DNA of 64,000 nucleotides, taken from NCBI GenBank assembly GCA_018816735.1, contig JAHIVH010000070.1, positions 62,001 through 126,000 on the forward strand. Direction: 5' to 3'. The position numbers and the translations under genes are program-made. Source of the DNA: Pseudomonadota bacterium. GTDB taxonomy: Bacteria > Desulfobacterota > Desulfobacteria > Desulfobacterales > JAHIVH01. A model generated the notes under the pieces. The model did not search any database, was not told the DNA's origin, and worked only from the letters and a program-made list of their open reading frames with translations. Below, one piece after another: positions 16,789-27,400 of this stretch. Every line of letters starts with the position of its first letter. The stretch's first letter is position 1.

Positions 16789-17214
16789 TCATGCGCTCTC
16801 GTTCACAAAGGGCTTCCCTGAAGAAGCCAGATCACTCCCTTTTTTCATGATTTTATTTCCCAAATCCGCATCACTCTGAAGAAGCCGCATAAAATCCTGC
16901 CCGGATAATTTTAAAACCTCTCCCTGGGCCAATGCCACACCGGTCCCCAGGTATTTTGGCCCAGCGATAATCGTCGCCCACCCGATAAAATCGCCTGTAT
17001 GACGTAAGATAATTTCATGACCCGTCTTTGATGAAATTTTATATTTTCCTGAAAGGATGATGAAAAAATCCCTTGCCACGTCACCTTCTTCTGTGAGGAC
17101 TTGCCCTTTATTTATCTTCAATGGGTGGAGAAGCCCGGCTATCTTTTCAAGTTCGTCAGGATCCAGGGTGCTGAAAAGCGCCATGGATTTCAGTATCTCA
17201 ATTTCGCGAAGCAT
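16789..17214 (-). CDS. Cyclic-nucleotide-binding-domain protein
   Basis: The 141-residue protein is essentially one CNB/cupin-like beta-barrel domain: LFSTLDPDELEKIAGLL, followed by GDVARDFFIILSGKYKI and a GDFIGW turn. There is no C-terminal helix-turn-helix, so it is not a CRP-type regulator by itself. The phosphate-binding cassette (GExxxRxA) is not clearly present, so nucleotide binding is doubtful. It lies 71 bases upstream of the OadG-like gene on the same strand and may report a redox or nucleotide signal to the pump; that is inference. Confidence 0.8.
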   Translation of the reverse strand: MLREIEILKSMALFSTLDPDELEKIAGLLHPLKINKGQVLTEEGDVARDFFIILSGKYKISSKTGHEIILRHTGDFIGWATIIAGPKYLGTGVALAQGEVLKLSGQDFMRLLQSDADLGNKIMKKGSDLASSGKPFVNESA

Positions 17215-17399
17215 CTATACAGTCTCCTGTGGCATAAAATAATAAACAGTACTCCCTTTTAAAATGCGCTAAAAATGGAAATTAGTGTATAAATCATAAA
17301 AATCCTTTCCTGTCGACCAAAAAATTTGACCACATGGAAAATAATAAAAATTTATTAAAAAAACAGACTATTGAAAAGGCCGACCTTCCCGTATTTGTT

Positions 17400-18467
17400 T
17401 TAAAAGGGCAGGTCAAACCCCAGACCCGGCTTTTCAGTGGGATGAAGGACGCCTTTTTTCAGGATCACCGCGCCTTCGGTGGGATCATCCAATAAATCAA
17501 AATGCCCATCAAGGTCCGCATATGCCACATTCGGACAAGACAGCGCAAAATGAAGGCCCGCAGCAATGGAAAGGGCTGCCTCATCCATACATCCCACCAT
17601 CACATCAAGCCCGGCGGCTCTGGCAACCGCATTAATCTTCAACGCCTGATCGATACCGCCGACTTTCATTAACTTGATGTTCACCATATCGATCAAGTTT
17701 TTTCTGGCCAACCTGAAGGCATCTCTCAAATCCATCAGGCTTTCGTCCGCCATTATGGGCAGATGCACTTGTCTGGTAACCCGGCCCAGAAGTTTTTCCT
17801 TCTTTCGGGGAGTGGGTTGTTCGATCAGTTCCAGATTGGCAGAACGGGTGGCCCTGACAAAATGAAAGATTTCATCTTCGGAATACCCCTGATTGGCATC
17901 AAACCGTAATGCTATTTTATCTCCCACTGCTGCCCGGACGGAAAGAATACGTTCGATATCTTTTTCGACGTCTATCCCGCCTTTGATCTTGATGGCCTGA
18001 AACCCCTTTTCCACAAATGTCAAAGCCTTTTTAACCGTATCAGGAACCGGTAGAATACTGATGGTGATGCTGGTTTTCATTCGTGTCCTGAAACCGCCTA
18101 ATATCCGATAGAGCGGCAGACCTGAAACTTTGCCCAGAATATCAAAAAGCGCCATATCCACGAGTGCCAGAGCGGATGGTTTTCCGGTCAGGCTGGTCTG
18201 CATTTTTTCCATCAACAAGGCGCGCCGCAATGGGTCAGAACCCATCAGTGCGGGCAAAATGACACGGTTGAAATCTTCCTTAACGCTCTCAGGTGTTTCA
18301 CCGGTGACCTGAAGATCCGGTGCTGCGCATCCAAAACCGACGATCCCCTTTGACGTTTCAACCCTTATAAACACATTGGTTGTTTTACTCACAGTCTCGT
18401 AGGCAATCGCATAGGGTTCCGAAAGGGTCATCGTAACCGCCCATATATTGCAATTGATAATTTTCAT
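17400..18467 (-). CDS. Enolase-superfamily enzyme, dipeptide-epimerase / DgcA-like
   Basis: The 355-residue enzyme has the muconate-lactonising subgroup residues in order: Lys160 and Lys162 (KIK), metal ligands Asp190, Glu216 and Asp241, and Lys265 (NIK). These are the L-Ala-D/L-Glu epimerase pattern. Relatives named DgcA act on N-acetyl-D-glutamate in a D-glutamate breakdown route. The DgcN-like DUF1611 gene two genes upstream on the same strand favours a DgcA-like role over cell-wall dipeptide epimerisation. It is the last gene of the four-gene run. A weak hairpin and T-rich stretch lie after the stop on this strand. Confidence 0.82.
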   Translation of the reverse strand: MKIINCNIWAVTMTLSEPYAIAYETVSKTTNVFIRVETSKGIVGFGCAAPDLQVTGETPESVKEDFNRVILPALMGSDPLRRALLMEKMQTSLTGKPSALALVDMALFDILGKVSGLPLYRILGGFRTRMKTSITISILPVPDTVKKALTFVEKGFQAIKIKGGIDVEKDIERILSVRAAVGDKIALRFDANQGYSEDEIFHFVRATRSANLELIEQPTPRKKEKLLGRVTRQVHLPIMADESLMDLRDAFRLARKNLIDMVNIKLMKVGGIDQALKINAVARAAGLDVMVGCMDEAALSIAAGLHFALSCPNVAYADLDGHFDLLDDPTEGAVILKKGVLHPTEKPGLGFDLPF

Positions 18468-18531
18468 GGTATGATCCAGGCGTTCACCTTCATTTAACGT
18501 GATTTTTCATCGGCCTTTTGCAGGCAGGGGA

Positions 18532-20910
18532 TCAATATTTTTTCTGATAAATCTCTTCCAGCGTCATGGTTTTCAATTGTTCAACAAAAGTCACCAAATG
18601 ACGGATCATGACATCCCAGATCTTTTTACCTTTTTCTTCACTTGCCTTGGTTGGATCACCCATCACGCCACTTGATGAAATTTTTTGGGTATAGGCATAC
18701 CAAGTCACACCTCGCCTTGATGTGAAATTCAAATACCTGCTTGAAAACTCGGGGATTTCAGCCTGAAACCGGTCCATTCTTACAAGGTTCGGGCGTATGG
18801 CGAGACTCGTACTGGTCTCGATTTCACCGGCATGGACATCATTGGGTGTTTCAACAATCTGCTCCATGCCCACATCGCTGGTTTCACCTGTGTCCACACA
18901 GACAAAAATCCGGGCATCCTGATTAATTCGCTGAGCCGCAAAATGAAGGGCCGGCGCATTACCGCCATGCCCGTTGATGATAACCAGTTTTTTAAACCCG
19001 TTTCTCGCGACGCTCATCCCAATATCATAAATCATTCTCGAGAGCGTATCGTTTTCCACACTCACTGTTCCTTTAAAATCCTCATGATGATAGGACACAC
19101 CATAAGGAACAACAGGGAGCACCAGTGGTTTGGGGTGACTGCAGGCACCTGCGACCTGCTTTGCCAGATATTCCGCATCAAATGTGTCTGTATCCAAGGG
19201 CAGATGCGGTCCATGCTGTTCAATGGCACCAACGGGCAATAATACCGTATCCACCTTTTTAAATCGGATCACCGCATCCGGCCAGCAAAGCTCTCCCCAG
19301 AAATGGGTTTGGGGGGGCAGATCCTCTTTTGGGAATTTTTCTTCTGAAAGCCCACTTCCCGCTTCATACACATAGGGCACATGCATCTCCGGATCGTTAA
19401 AAAGATCCATTTCCCGCCATTGGGCGCCTATACGTTTCATGACACCCATGGCATAGGTGAGATAAACCCTGTAAAGCCCTTCTCGTAAATCCAGAGGAAT
19501 CCCGGATACCGGGGCGACCCTGTCATCAAACCTCACGTTCATGATTTCTATGTGGGGCAAGACCTGCCTTTCAGCGGGGAGATTTATTTTGCCGCGTTCT
19601 CCGAGCATAAAAAACAACTGGGCACCTTCGGCTTTTTCCTGGGTGTAGGCTCCGTCTTTAACCAGAGAAGACAGGCACTCCTTGATCTGAGTCTCACTGT
19701 AGCCACATCTTCCGGGGTCTTCACCTATGGCTTCCAGCATGCCGACAATACGGCGGCACTTTTCACATTTGCCACAAGGCCGGATGCGATCGCTGTCCTT
19801 GTGGGCCGCATGACAGGATGTTTGGTGTTCCTGAAGATGGGCATACCGTTTTGTGAGAATGGTTTCGATAAGGAGCTCTGAAAGGGGTCGAAGGATTGAA
19901 AACTGAAAAATCTGCCACCCTTTTTTTAAAAAATATCGGGACAGGGCATTGTCAAACCAGATGCTCTGATCGTAAAGTCCGTCATAATGAGAAATACCTT
20001 CATGAATTTTTCGTCTGGATGTGTCAAATTCGTCACCGATCAACAGGCGGCCGATCCCCCTTTTTCGAATGAGGGGTAAGACACCGAATATAAAAACAGA
20101 GACGGTCCATAAACGCACCGGATATTCATCTGCCCGTATTTCTGTAAAATCTTTCCGAATAAACGGCATATGCCTAAGCATCCATGAAAACACGCGGTCT
20201 GAATTGACCCAAACCCTGGCTGTATTGGGGATATTGTCTCTGAAATGGCGGTAGGCATTCAATGCCGTGAACCAGTGACGACCGGATTCGTTCACAAAAA
20301 TAGGGTGTGCTTCCTTACCCAGTTCTTCAACCAGACCAAAGCTCAACAGGCTTTCCTTGCCGCCGCTTGAAAGGATGCAATGCCTTTCAGGGCTTGAGCC
20401 CCAGTTTTTCCATTCACTCGACCGGTAACCTGGCCGGGATTTCGGAAACTCAATCCTGGCCCTTAAATACTTTTTCAATTTCAGGTACGGGAGCTTGGCC
20501 GCAACCCCCTGCAGATAGGGATTGGGCTCAAGAAACTTTTTGACATAGATTTCTCTCGCGGTATTTTCCGCCATATCCCTCAAAAATCTGCGATCCGTAT
20601 CATCAAACAGCCCGTTAAACCGGATCACCTTGCAAAAAAGGCCGTAATTAAGCGCAATCTGCGATGCAATCATATCTGCCAGATTCTGGGATTCAGGCTC
20701 TGCCGGGTCAAACACATTTTCTTCATAGGTATAAATTAAGTCGATTTGATCGACCTTGCCCTCATAAGACAGGCAATAAGGGGCAATCAATCTCTTCTTT
20801 TCCAGTCTTACCGGCCCAACATCAAGGGCGTCGAAAACCATGAGTGCGTTTAATGACTCATGTTCCGAAGTATCTGGCTTATCTTTTTCCGAATGACCAT
20901 TAACAGACAT
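18532..20910 (-). CDS. Fusion of PP-loop ATPase-like domain with creatininase-family amidohydrolase
   Basis: The 792-residue protein has two enzyme halves. Residues about 30-390: after an unrecognised N-terminal region, a PP-loop-like SSGGKES (181-187) and a four-Cys site (Cys366, 379, 382, 385; CGKCEKC) like the zinc site of QueC-type ATPases. Residues about 540-790: a creatininase domain with GAIEQHGPH (Glu564, His566, then Asp575), NGHGGN and HAGEIETS, the full metal-binding set. PP-loop enzymes activate a carboxyl or carbonyl with ATP; creatininase enzymes cleave small amides (MftE in mycofactocin is one). The combination is unfamiliar to me. It lies between DgcN- and DgcA-like genes. Confidence 0.82.
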   Translation of the reverse strand: MSVNGHSEKDKPDTSEHESLNALMVFDALDVGPVRLEKKRLIAPYCLSYEGKVDQIDLIYTYEENVFDPAEPESQNLADMIASQIALNYGLFCKVIRFNGLFDDTDRRFLRDMAENTAREIYVKKFLEPNPYLQGVAAKLPYLKLKKYLRARIEFPKSRPGYRSSEWKNWGSSPERHCILSSGGKESLLSFGLVEELGKEAHPIFVNESGRHWFTALNAYRHFRDNIPNTARVWVNSDRVFSWMLRHMPFIRKDFTEIRADEYPVRLWTVSVFIFGVLPLIRKRGIGRLLIGDEFDTSRRKIHEGISHYDGLYDQSIWFDNALSRYFLKKGWQIFQFSILRPLSELLIETILTKRYAHLQEHQTSCHAAHKDSDRIRPCGKCEKCRRIVGMLEAIGEDPGRCGYSETQIKECLSSLVKDGAYTQEKAEGAQLFFMLGERGKINLPAERQVLPHIEIMNVRFDDRVAPVSGIPLDLREGLYRVYLTYAMGVMKRIGAQWREMDLFNDPEMHVPYVYEAGSGLSEEKFPKEDLPPQTHFWGELCWPDAVIRFKKVDTVLLPVGAIEQHGPHLPLDTDTFDAEYLAKQVAGACSHPKPLVLPVVPYGVSYHHEDFKGTVSVENDTLSRMIYDIGMSVARNGFKKLVIINGHGGNAPALHFAAQRINQDARIFVCVDTGETSDVGMEQIVETPNDVHAGEIETSTSLAIRPNLVRMDRFQAEIPEFSSRYLNFTSRRGVTWYAYTQKISSSGVMGDPTKASEEKGKKIWDVMIRHLVTFVEQLKTMTLEEIYQKKY

Positions 20911-20923
20911 ATATTCACTTTAT

Positions 20924-22003
20924 TTATTTATTTTTTTTAAAAAACGGAATCAAAGTATCAGCCAAATCCATTCCACCATGTAAAAGCGGATCAAATGCGG
21001 GAAGCCCGGTAATTTTTTTGATTGCATCACACACCATGGGAATCTCTTCCTTAAACATATCCTCATGGTTGATTGTAATTGCAACAACCGGACGACCGGA
21101 TATCATTTCTATAGCCTGAATCTGACGGGCAAGTGGATGAATCGGATATCCCGGGAACCCATCGTAATCCATGCGGGCCGGCGCATGCTGGAGGACCACC
21201 ATATCCGGGCGGCCTGCAGCAAGAATTTCAAATCCTCCAGGGTACGCCGGGTTCATCAGGCTTCCCTGCCCTTCGATGACAATCACATCCGGTTTTTCTT
21301 CCTGCCATGCCTGATATACGGCATGTTCGATCTCGCCTGAAACAAAATCATTCACCAGGGAATCCATGAGGATACTATGTTTTGCCCCCTGCATCCAAGC
21401 GGTCTGTCCGGTTCCGATCATTTCAACGCCAAAGCCCTTCTTTTCAAAGGCGTGAACCAGTAGCCAGGCCGTGGTCCGTTTTCCCACAGCGGAATCTGTC
21501 CCCAGTACAGCTATTTTCGGAATGGTAACTTCTTCAATTTTTCCACTGAAAAAATGAAGATGCTTCCGTTCAGGCGGTTTCCTGATATCACGAAGCATCA
21601 CCCCTTTTTTTTCGGAAAGGGCAACCATCTCCGCATCTTCTGAAATAAAATCATGAAGGCCGCAATCCACATGGAGTTTCATGGCTATCGCCTTTTTCAC
21701 GTCTTCCCGGGCAGAATCACTCAACCGGCCGCCATCCGGGGCAAGCCCGATGACCAGGTGTGTGGCCTTTGTCCCTTTTTTTTCAGAAATATCGATAGCC
21801 TCTTCAATTGACGCGGCCACGGGTATGTCCTTGTTTTCACCATCCAGCACGAATCCGGCATCCTGTCCTGCATATGTTGGATCCACAACGGAGACAACAT
21901 TGTAACGACGGGTGAACCGAACCAACCCATGGGCCGTCTTCCCATTGGGCGTATTAAATGCGCCGGCACAATAAACAATGGCACGGCCGTCTTTTTTCCT
22001 CAT
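20924..22003 (-). CDS. DUF1611 P-loop protein, DgcN-like
   Basis: The 359-residue protein has the DUF1611 layout: an N-terminal Rossmann-like domain (FNTPNGKTAHGL, then DPTYAG) and a P-loop domain with GTDSAVGKRT (168-177), then VIEGQGSL and a C-terminal TINHE. Characterised relatives called DgcN acetylate D-glutamate, partnered by DgcA; the DgcA-like gene lies two genes downstream here. A strong site GGGAGGA precedes the ATG, and the start overlaps the previous stop as ATGA. The fusion gene follows after 13 bases, so this is a tight operon. N-acetylation is inferred from family and context. Confidence 0.83.
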   Translation of the reverse strand: MRKKDGRAIVYCAGAFNTPNGKTAHGLVRFTRRYNVVSVVDPTYAGQDAGFVLDGENKDIPVAASIEEAIDISEKKGTKATHLVIGLAPDGGRLSDSAREDVKKAIAMKLHVDCGLHDFISEDAEMVALSEKKGVMLRDIRKPPERKHLHFFSGKIEEVTIPKIAVLGTDSAVGKRTTAWLLVHAFEKKGFGVEMIGTGQTAWMQGAKHSILMDSLVNDFVSGEIEHAVYQAWQEEKPDVIVIEGQGSLMNPAYPGGFEILAAGRPDMVVLQHAPARMDYDGFPGYPIHPLARQIQAIEMISGRPVVAITINHEDMFKEEIPMVCDAIKKITGLPAFDPLLHGGMDLADTLIPFFKKNK

Positions 22004-23100
22004 GCTTTCCTCCCGGTTAATACGACCACGTACCTGTCGTTGGGTAAAGGGTCTTTTTTATGCTGTTCGACCAAAGCGATCAAACCGGCTGTGGAGGCTG
22101 GCAGAACATCCAACCCCTCTCGCTCGCGGATCAGCCGGGAAAACAACCGCATTTTTTTATCCGATGCGTCACCTGCCCAGCCTTTTGTCTCCCGGATGGC
22201 ATAAAGGGCATAATCGCCATCAATGGAATGCCAGTTGATCAATGGTTCATTTACACGTGTTTCCTTGATTTTATCGGGAACAAGGTCTTCACAGGTCGGC
22301 CTGTTTTTTAAAAAGGCTGTAATAATCGGATTTTTCTGAAAGGAAGACCCTGCAATCATCCGGGGTATCCGGGATGTTTTTCCCCGTTTGTAAAGGCTTA
22401 AAAAACCCTTGTAAATACCCGCAAATGTGGTGCCGTTTGACACCGGAACGGAAATGGCATAGGGCGCATCCCTCAGTTCATCGTAAATCTCATAAGAGAT
22501 TTCACCATAGGCTTTCAGCTGAATTGTGGTATTTTTGCCCCCGGGATTGCCATCATACCAGTCTTTTTCCGATGCCATCCGGCCGGATGCCGCCACCGCC
22601 CGCTCATAATCACCCGGCGCCCGGATAATTTCAGCGCCCAGCTGCTCCATTTCCTTGATACGATTGGTGTGATAGGTATCTGGAATGAAAATAACACACC
22701 GAAGGCCAGCCAGCCAGGACGCGAGTGCCTGGGCAACCCCATAATTGCCGCAGGTGGCGACGGTAATAGTATCAAACCCGCGCCTGATGGCATCCATGGC
22801 CTGAGCAAAGGCGATCCTGTCTTTTTGCGTCCCTGTGGGATTTCCCCCTTCAAATTTCAAAAAAATCTGCCTTAATCCCATTTCACGCTCGATGTTTCGC
22901 GCTCTCAAAAGCGTGGTGTCCCCCACTTCCGCATCAATAATCTCTTCGTATGCCTCAAGGCGCTGCTCCAAAGGCAGGGTGATATCTGCGGCCACCTCAC
23001 CCTGAAGACCTGTCTCTTTTGAAATCTGATCAATCTGACCGGTCGCACCATCAATCAGATCAAAGGGTCTTCCTTCATTTTCATCGGTGTTCGGTTCCAT
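22000..23100 (-). CDS. PLP-dependent threonine-synthase-like enzyme
   Basis: This fold-type II PLP enzyme of about 366 residues has the Schiff-base lysine in GNPTGTQKDR (Lys93), a phosphate-binding region near ATCGNYG and the asparagine loop. I prefer ATG 23100, preceded by AGAGGAA, over an upstream ATG at 23142 with no clear ribosome-binding site. The sequence is nearest threonine synthase, but the context suggests a beta-replacement or elimination enzyme in a dedicated pathway. It is first in the operon and overlaps the DUF1611 gene by four bases. True threonine synthase cannot be excluded. Confidence 0.8.
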   Translation of the reverse strand: MEPNTDENEGRPFDLIDGATGQIDQISKETGLQGEVAADITLPLEQRLEAYEEIIDAEVGDTTLLRARNIEREMGLRQIFLKFEGGNPTGTQKDRIAFAQAMDAIRRGFDTITVATCGNYGVAQALASWLAGLRCVIFIPDTYHTNRIKEMEQLGAEIIRAPGDYERAVAASGRMASEKDWYDGNPGGKNTTIQLKAYGEISYEIYDELRDAPYAISVPVSNGTTFAGIYKGFLSLYKRGKTSRIPRMIAGSSFQKNPIITAFLKNRPTCEDLVPDKIKETRVNEPLINWHSIDGDYALYAIRETKGWAGDASDKKMRLFSRLIREREGLDVLPASTAGLIALVEQHKKDPLPNDRYVVVLTGRKA

Positions 23101-23467
23101 GATGGGGTTCCTCTGTGATTTATCTTTTTTTAATGAAGTCATTACCCGGAGCCATCATAAATGTGCTGTTGAATCCAAGCTCCTTTAATACGAAACCTTT
23201 TAAAGAAAAGGGATAGTTTTATGCTCTAAACGCTGCGGGCATTTTTTTCAACCCTAATTTTATAATCAAATCTATTTCAACTCCGGATAAATTGATTAGG
23301 GTTTGCATAAAAAACAAAAATTGATATTGAACGATAAATGGATCAAATCTTGACAATCACCCCAAAAAAAAACAAGGTTGGGATAAAACTCAATGGCTGA
23401 TCATGCGGTCTCGATTACAAATAGATTTAAACTCACCTCTCTCGACTAAAATGGAGGTTCTTACGAC
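23101..23467. other. Divergent intergenic region
   Basis: This AT-rich stretch separates the PLP operon (minus) from the methyltransferase (plus) and must hold promoters for both. A TTGACA hexamer occurs at 23350-23355 reading rightwards, but no good -10 follows at 16-18 bases. GGAGG precedes the methyltransferase start. I see no RNA gene or repeat. Confidence 0.5.
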
Positions 23468-24055
23468 ATGAATGATACGACCAACACAAAACCCAAAGGT
23501 GCGGGAAAAAGCAGTTTTGAACTCATTGATGCCAATAAATTGGCAGACAATCTACCATTGAAAAAAGGCTTGGTAATTCTTGATTTAGCCTGTGGCAGAG
23601 GGGCTTACTCGTTACATATGTCTGAAATCGTTGGTGATGAAGGATTGATTTACGCAATGGATTTATGGGACGAAGGTCTTTTGCAATTAGATAAACAAAT
23701 CGAGGAACAAAACATAACCAATATCCTGCCCCTACATGTGGATGCCACTATTCCTGAACAAATTGATATTGATGACTACAGCATCGACATATGCATGATG
23801 GCCACCGTTCTGCATGATTTTAAAGAAGCAAACCAGACAGAAGCTGTTTTAAAAGAAGTGAAACGCTTGCTAAAACCAAATGGATGCCTCGCCATTATAG
23901 AATTTAAAAAAATGGAAGGACCTCCTGGCCCACCGATTCATATCCGGTTGTCTGAAAATGAGGTTGAAAAACTTGTCACTGGATATGGATTTGAGAAAAG
24001 TAAAGTCACGGATATTGGTAAATATAATTATGTGATGACATTTCGTTCGATATAA
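23468..24055 (+). CDS. Class I SAM-dependent methyltransferase
   Basis: The 195-residue protein has motif I LDLACGRGAYS, an acidic residue after strand 2 (AMDLWDE), motif II DICMMATVLHD and motif III LKPNGCLAIIE. This is the UbiE/type 11 Rossmann methyltransferase layout. The substrate is unknown. AATGGAGG precedes the ATG. It is followed after 20 bases by a DUF3820 gene. No link to the PLP operon on the other strand is visible beyond the shared intergenic region. Confidence 0.88.
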   Translation: MNDTTNTKPKGAGKSSFELIDANKLADNLPLKKGLVILDLACGRGAYSLHMSEIVGDEGLIYAMDLWDEGLLQLDKQIEEQNITNILPLHVDATIPEQIDIDDYSIDICMMATVLHDFKEANQTEAVLKEVKRLLKPNGCLAIIEFKKMEGPPGPPIHIRLSENEVEKLVTGYGFEKSKVTDIGKYNYVMTFRSI

Positions 24056-24075
24056 AAATCAATAATTGGGTCATT

Positions 24076-24300
24076 ATGAATGAAAATACAAGGCCGGAGA
24101 AAGAAGCATTAATTGAACTCTCAAAAATGCGCATGCCTTTTGGTAAATACAAAGACAGGCTTTTGATCGATCTTCCGGAACCCTATTTGGTCTGGTTTTC
24201 ACGTCAGGGGTTTCCAAAAGGCAAACTCGGGGGAATGCTGCAAACGGTTTATGAAATTAAACTAAACGGTCTTGAGTATTTGTTTAACCCCCTGAGGTAA
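24076..24300 (+). CDS. DUF3820 family small protein
   Basis: The 74-residue protein has the DUF3820 core MPFGKYKDRLLIDLPEPYLVWF and ends in a conserved GLEYLFNP. The fold resembles a small part of exonuclease-associated domains, and the family has been called a putative quorum-sensing-regulated virulence factor, without a clear role. It is probably co-transcribed with the upstream methyltransferase. The 169 bases after it hold no recognisable gene. Confidence 0.85.
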   Translation: MNENTRPEKEALIELSKMRMPFGKYKDRLLIDLPEPYLVWFSRQGFPKGKLGGMLQTVYEIKLNGLEYLFNPLR

Positions 24301-24469
24301 TTAATCTCAAAAATTTACGCTAACTTTTCAAGCACCCATTGTGATTTTTGCGTTACGGTGAATGGTTCTATGGGGCAGTAAAAACATCCGCTTTTTTTAT
24401 CTTCGCTGCAAACGATGTAGCGTCCTTACGGCATATGACGAGCACAATCGCCATGCATCTATTTTTCTG

Positions 24470-27400
24470 TCAGGCCACAGTTAGCCTGTTGCGGCCACCG
24501 GCTTTGGAGCGGTAAAGAGCTGAATCAGACCGGCGAATGAGGTTGTCCTTGTCAGTTGTCGTGCTGTTCATACAGGCCAGTCCAAGACTGATTGTGACAT
24601 TTAACTGCTCATTCTTATGGGTCACCCGGTGTGCCTCAATCTGCTTTCGAATGCGTTCAGCCACGATTTCAGCGTCTTCAACGGAAGTCATCGGTAAAAT
24701 GGCAACCATCTCCTCTCCTCCGTATCTGGCGACCACATCACCGCCACGGCAGGATGCTTTTATGATTTGAGACACTTCCTTAAGCACCAGATCTCCGACC
24801 TGGTGCCCCCAGGTGTCGTTGAAGCGCTTGAAGTGATCTATATCCATGAGAATAAGTGACAAATGATGACCATGCCGACGAGCCAATTCAAATTCCCGCT
24901 TCAGGATATTCTGAAAGTAATCGTGATTGAACAAACCCGTAAGACCGTCAATTGCAGCTTTCCAGGACAATTCCAACCGGCCTGCAGCTGACAGGCAAAT
25001 AATTTCAAGGGTGTCAAAACGTTCCTGAGTGAACGAGCCGGAAGCCCTGTTGTTTTCCAGGTAGAGCATTCCGATCAGTTCTCTTTTCTGTTTGTCACCC
25101 GTAAGAATGGGCAGGCAGAGTAATGACCGGACCGTTTTCTCCCGGATGTAAGGATCTGTCTCAAGACCCGGAATCTGTTCACCGGCTTTCTGTGCGTCAT
25201 GAATAACGATACTTGATCCCGTTCGTGCGACATAATTGATCACACCCTGAGGTACGTCCCCTTTGTCTACGGGAATGGATTGCAAGATACGCAGATCGCC
25301 TCCGTCCACATCTGCCTCTGCTTCAATGTGCAATACCCCCTCAGCATTACGGAGCATGAGCATACCTTTTTGTGCGCCTGCAAACTCAATGGCGATGGCT
25401 ATAATTTTCTCCACCATGCTGCTGTGTACGGTTTCCTCCGCGATGGTCTTCAGTGCTTTCATCAACGACCCGATATCCACAGCCGATAAGGGGGCGCCGA
25501 ACGTTGCTGTTCCTGTTTTTCGCTCTTCTTCGATAACAAGTTGGGGAAAGTGCGTGTGAAGATCGTCCACTTTGGCCTGGGCTCCCCAGAGACGATAGAG
25601 ATCTCGCGCCTTTCCCAGGTAAGGCAGCCCCAGAGTGAGCCGGCCAGATCGGACATGCATTTTACCGCACAGCTCATAGGCCAAGGCTTCTTCATGGACA
25701 AATCCCTGCGCCATGGCAAACCGGCCAGACTCTTCAAACAGGGCATTGGCCTCCAGATCTTTGCCCAGCACCCGCAGCCGGTCAGCCTGAATCAGTCGAA
25801 GCTTGTTCAGCGTATTGGTAGGATTGGTTTTAACCCAGCGTTTGAATCGCGATATATTTTTACTGACCTGATGCATTAACCGCCGCCTTGTCAAAACATC
25901 CGCCCCCGCCATATTGGCCAGCCGGACAAGGGAGTCCATCAACAAATAAGGAACTTGAAAATACATGCCCTGAAGTCCCTCGTCAGCCCCGGCCTGTGCG
26001 ATATCCGAATATCCGAGAGCCTCTTCATATTTTCCGAACATGTAGCTTAGAAATACCTGGGATATACAGTCGATGAACATCAGACTTTTATCCCCTGTCT
26101 CCTTATGAATCTCAAACATCTTGTCTATGTCATAATACCGTCCTTTCAGTATGGATGGTTCTGCAACGTTTCCGATCAGATTATCGATTTTCTGAATGCT
26201 GTTTTCCGTATAATGAATTCTCGGGCCTTGTTTGAGCGGTTTCATCATCGCATGGATTTCCGTGAAATCCGTGAAAAGGTGTTTGAGATCACGTCCGGCT
26301 TCAAAGGCAATTAACGTACGGACAGCGACAGCATGCGCCGCATATTCAAAATCGCCATGCTCAAGGCACAAAAGATAAGCCTGATGCAGGGGTTCCAGTG
26401 TGTTCCGAATAGGCTCCCTCCAATGGCGAACCATGGCATTGTAGACATGGCGGATCCGTCCCTCAATGGTTTTGACCTGAAGCCGCTCCATGATTTCAAG
26501 GGCCAGTTTCCCATACCCATCACCACGTTCCACATCTCCAAGCGCATCGGCCAAAATCATGCCAAGACCCGCATAAGCGACTAAAGATTGGGGCGCATGA
26601 CCGTACTTAAAGGATATTTTCACGGCTTTCAGAATCAATAGCGGAAGCAGATTCGGCTGGGCGAACATGGCTGCCCCGCCGATGTGTCCACCAATTTTCA
26701 TAATCGCCAGGTGTTTGGCATCTGTCATTTCAGGGCGTTTTCGCCAATCCTCCAGGGTAGTGTTCCTCAAACGCCATTTGAGTTTTAACAGCTCCATAAC
26801 CACATGGCGTTTGGTGGGGTTGGCCGGATAGCGGATTCCCAATTGAGAAAGGGCCGATTTGGCGATATTGATCGCTTCCAGCAGTTGTCCCCTGGCCATA
26901 CAGGCTGAAATTTTCACCAGATAGAGCTTAACCTTATCCAAAAGATTTTCAGCCCTGACAAAAGACGTTTCGAGTAATTGGTCCATGGACTCGTAATCCA
27001 CCGTAAGGTAGGCGGCTTCGGCGGCCTCTGTATACAGTTCCAGAGTAAAATGATATCTGGTGTCCCAGGCATCATCGCTCAAAAGGGCGATGGCTTTTTT
27101 GAAATAACTGAAGGCAGGCTGATAGGCATTGGATCGTTTGGCCTGTTTTCCCACATCAAGATTCAACCGGCAAAGCATGGCACGCTCTTCAGCATCACCG
27201 ATCAGCGTCGATCCCATATTCAAATGATAGGATATATCGAACAGCTTTTCCTTTTGCTGGCCAGGATGAAGATGATTTTGAAGCAATCGGCCGATATTGA
27301 GATGGGCCTGACGTTTCCGGGTGTCATCCAGAAGCGCGTAGGCGGCCTGATGAATCCGGTCATGGGCGAACGCGAATTCCACGGTTACGTCTTTTATACT

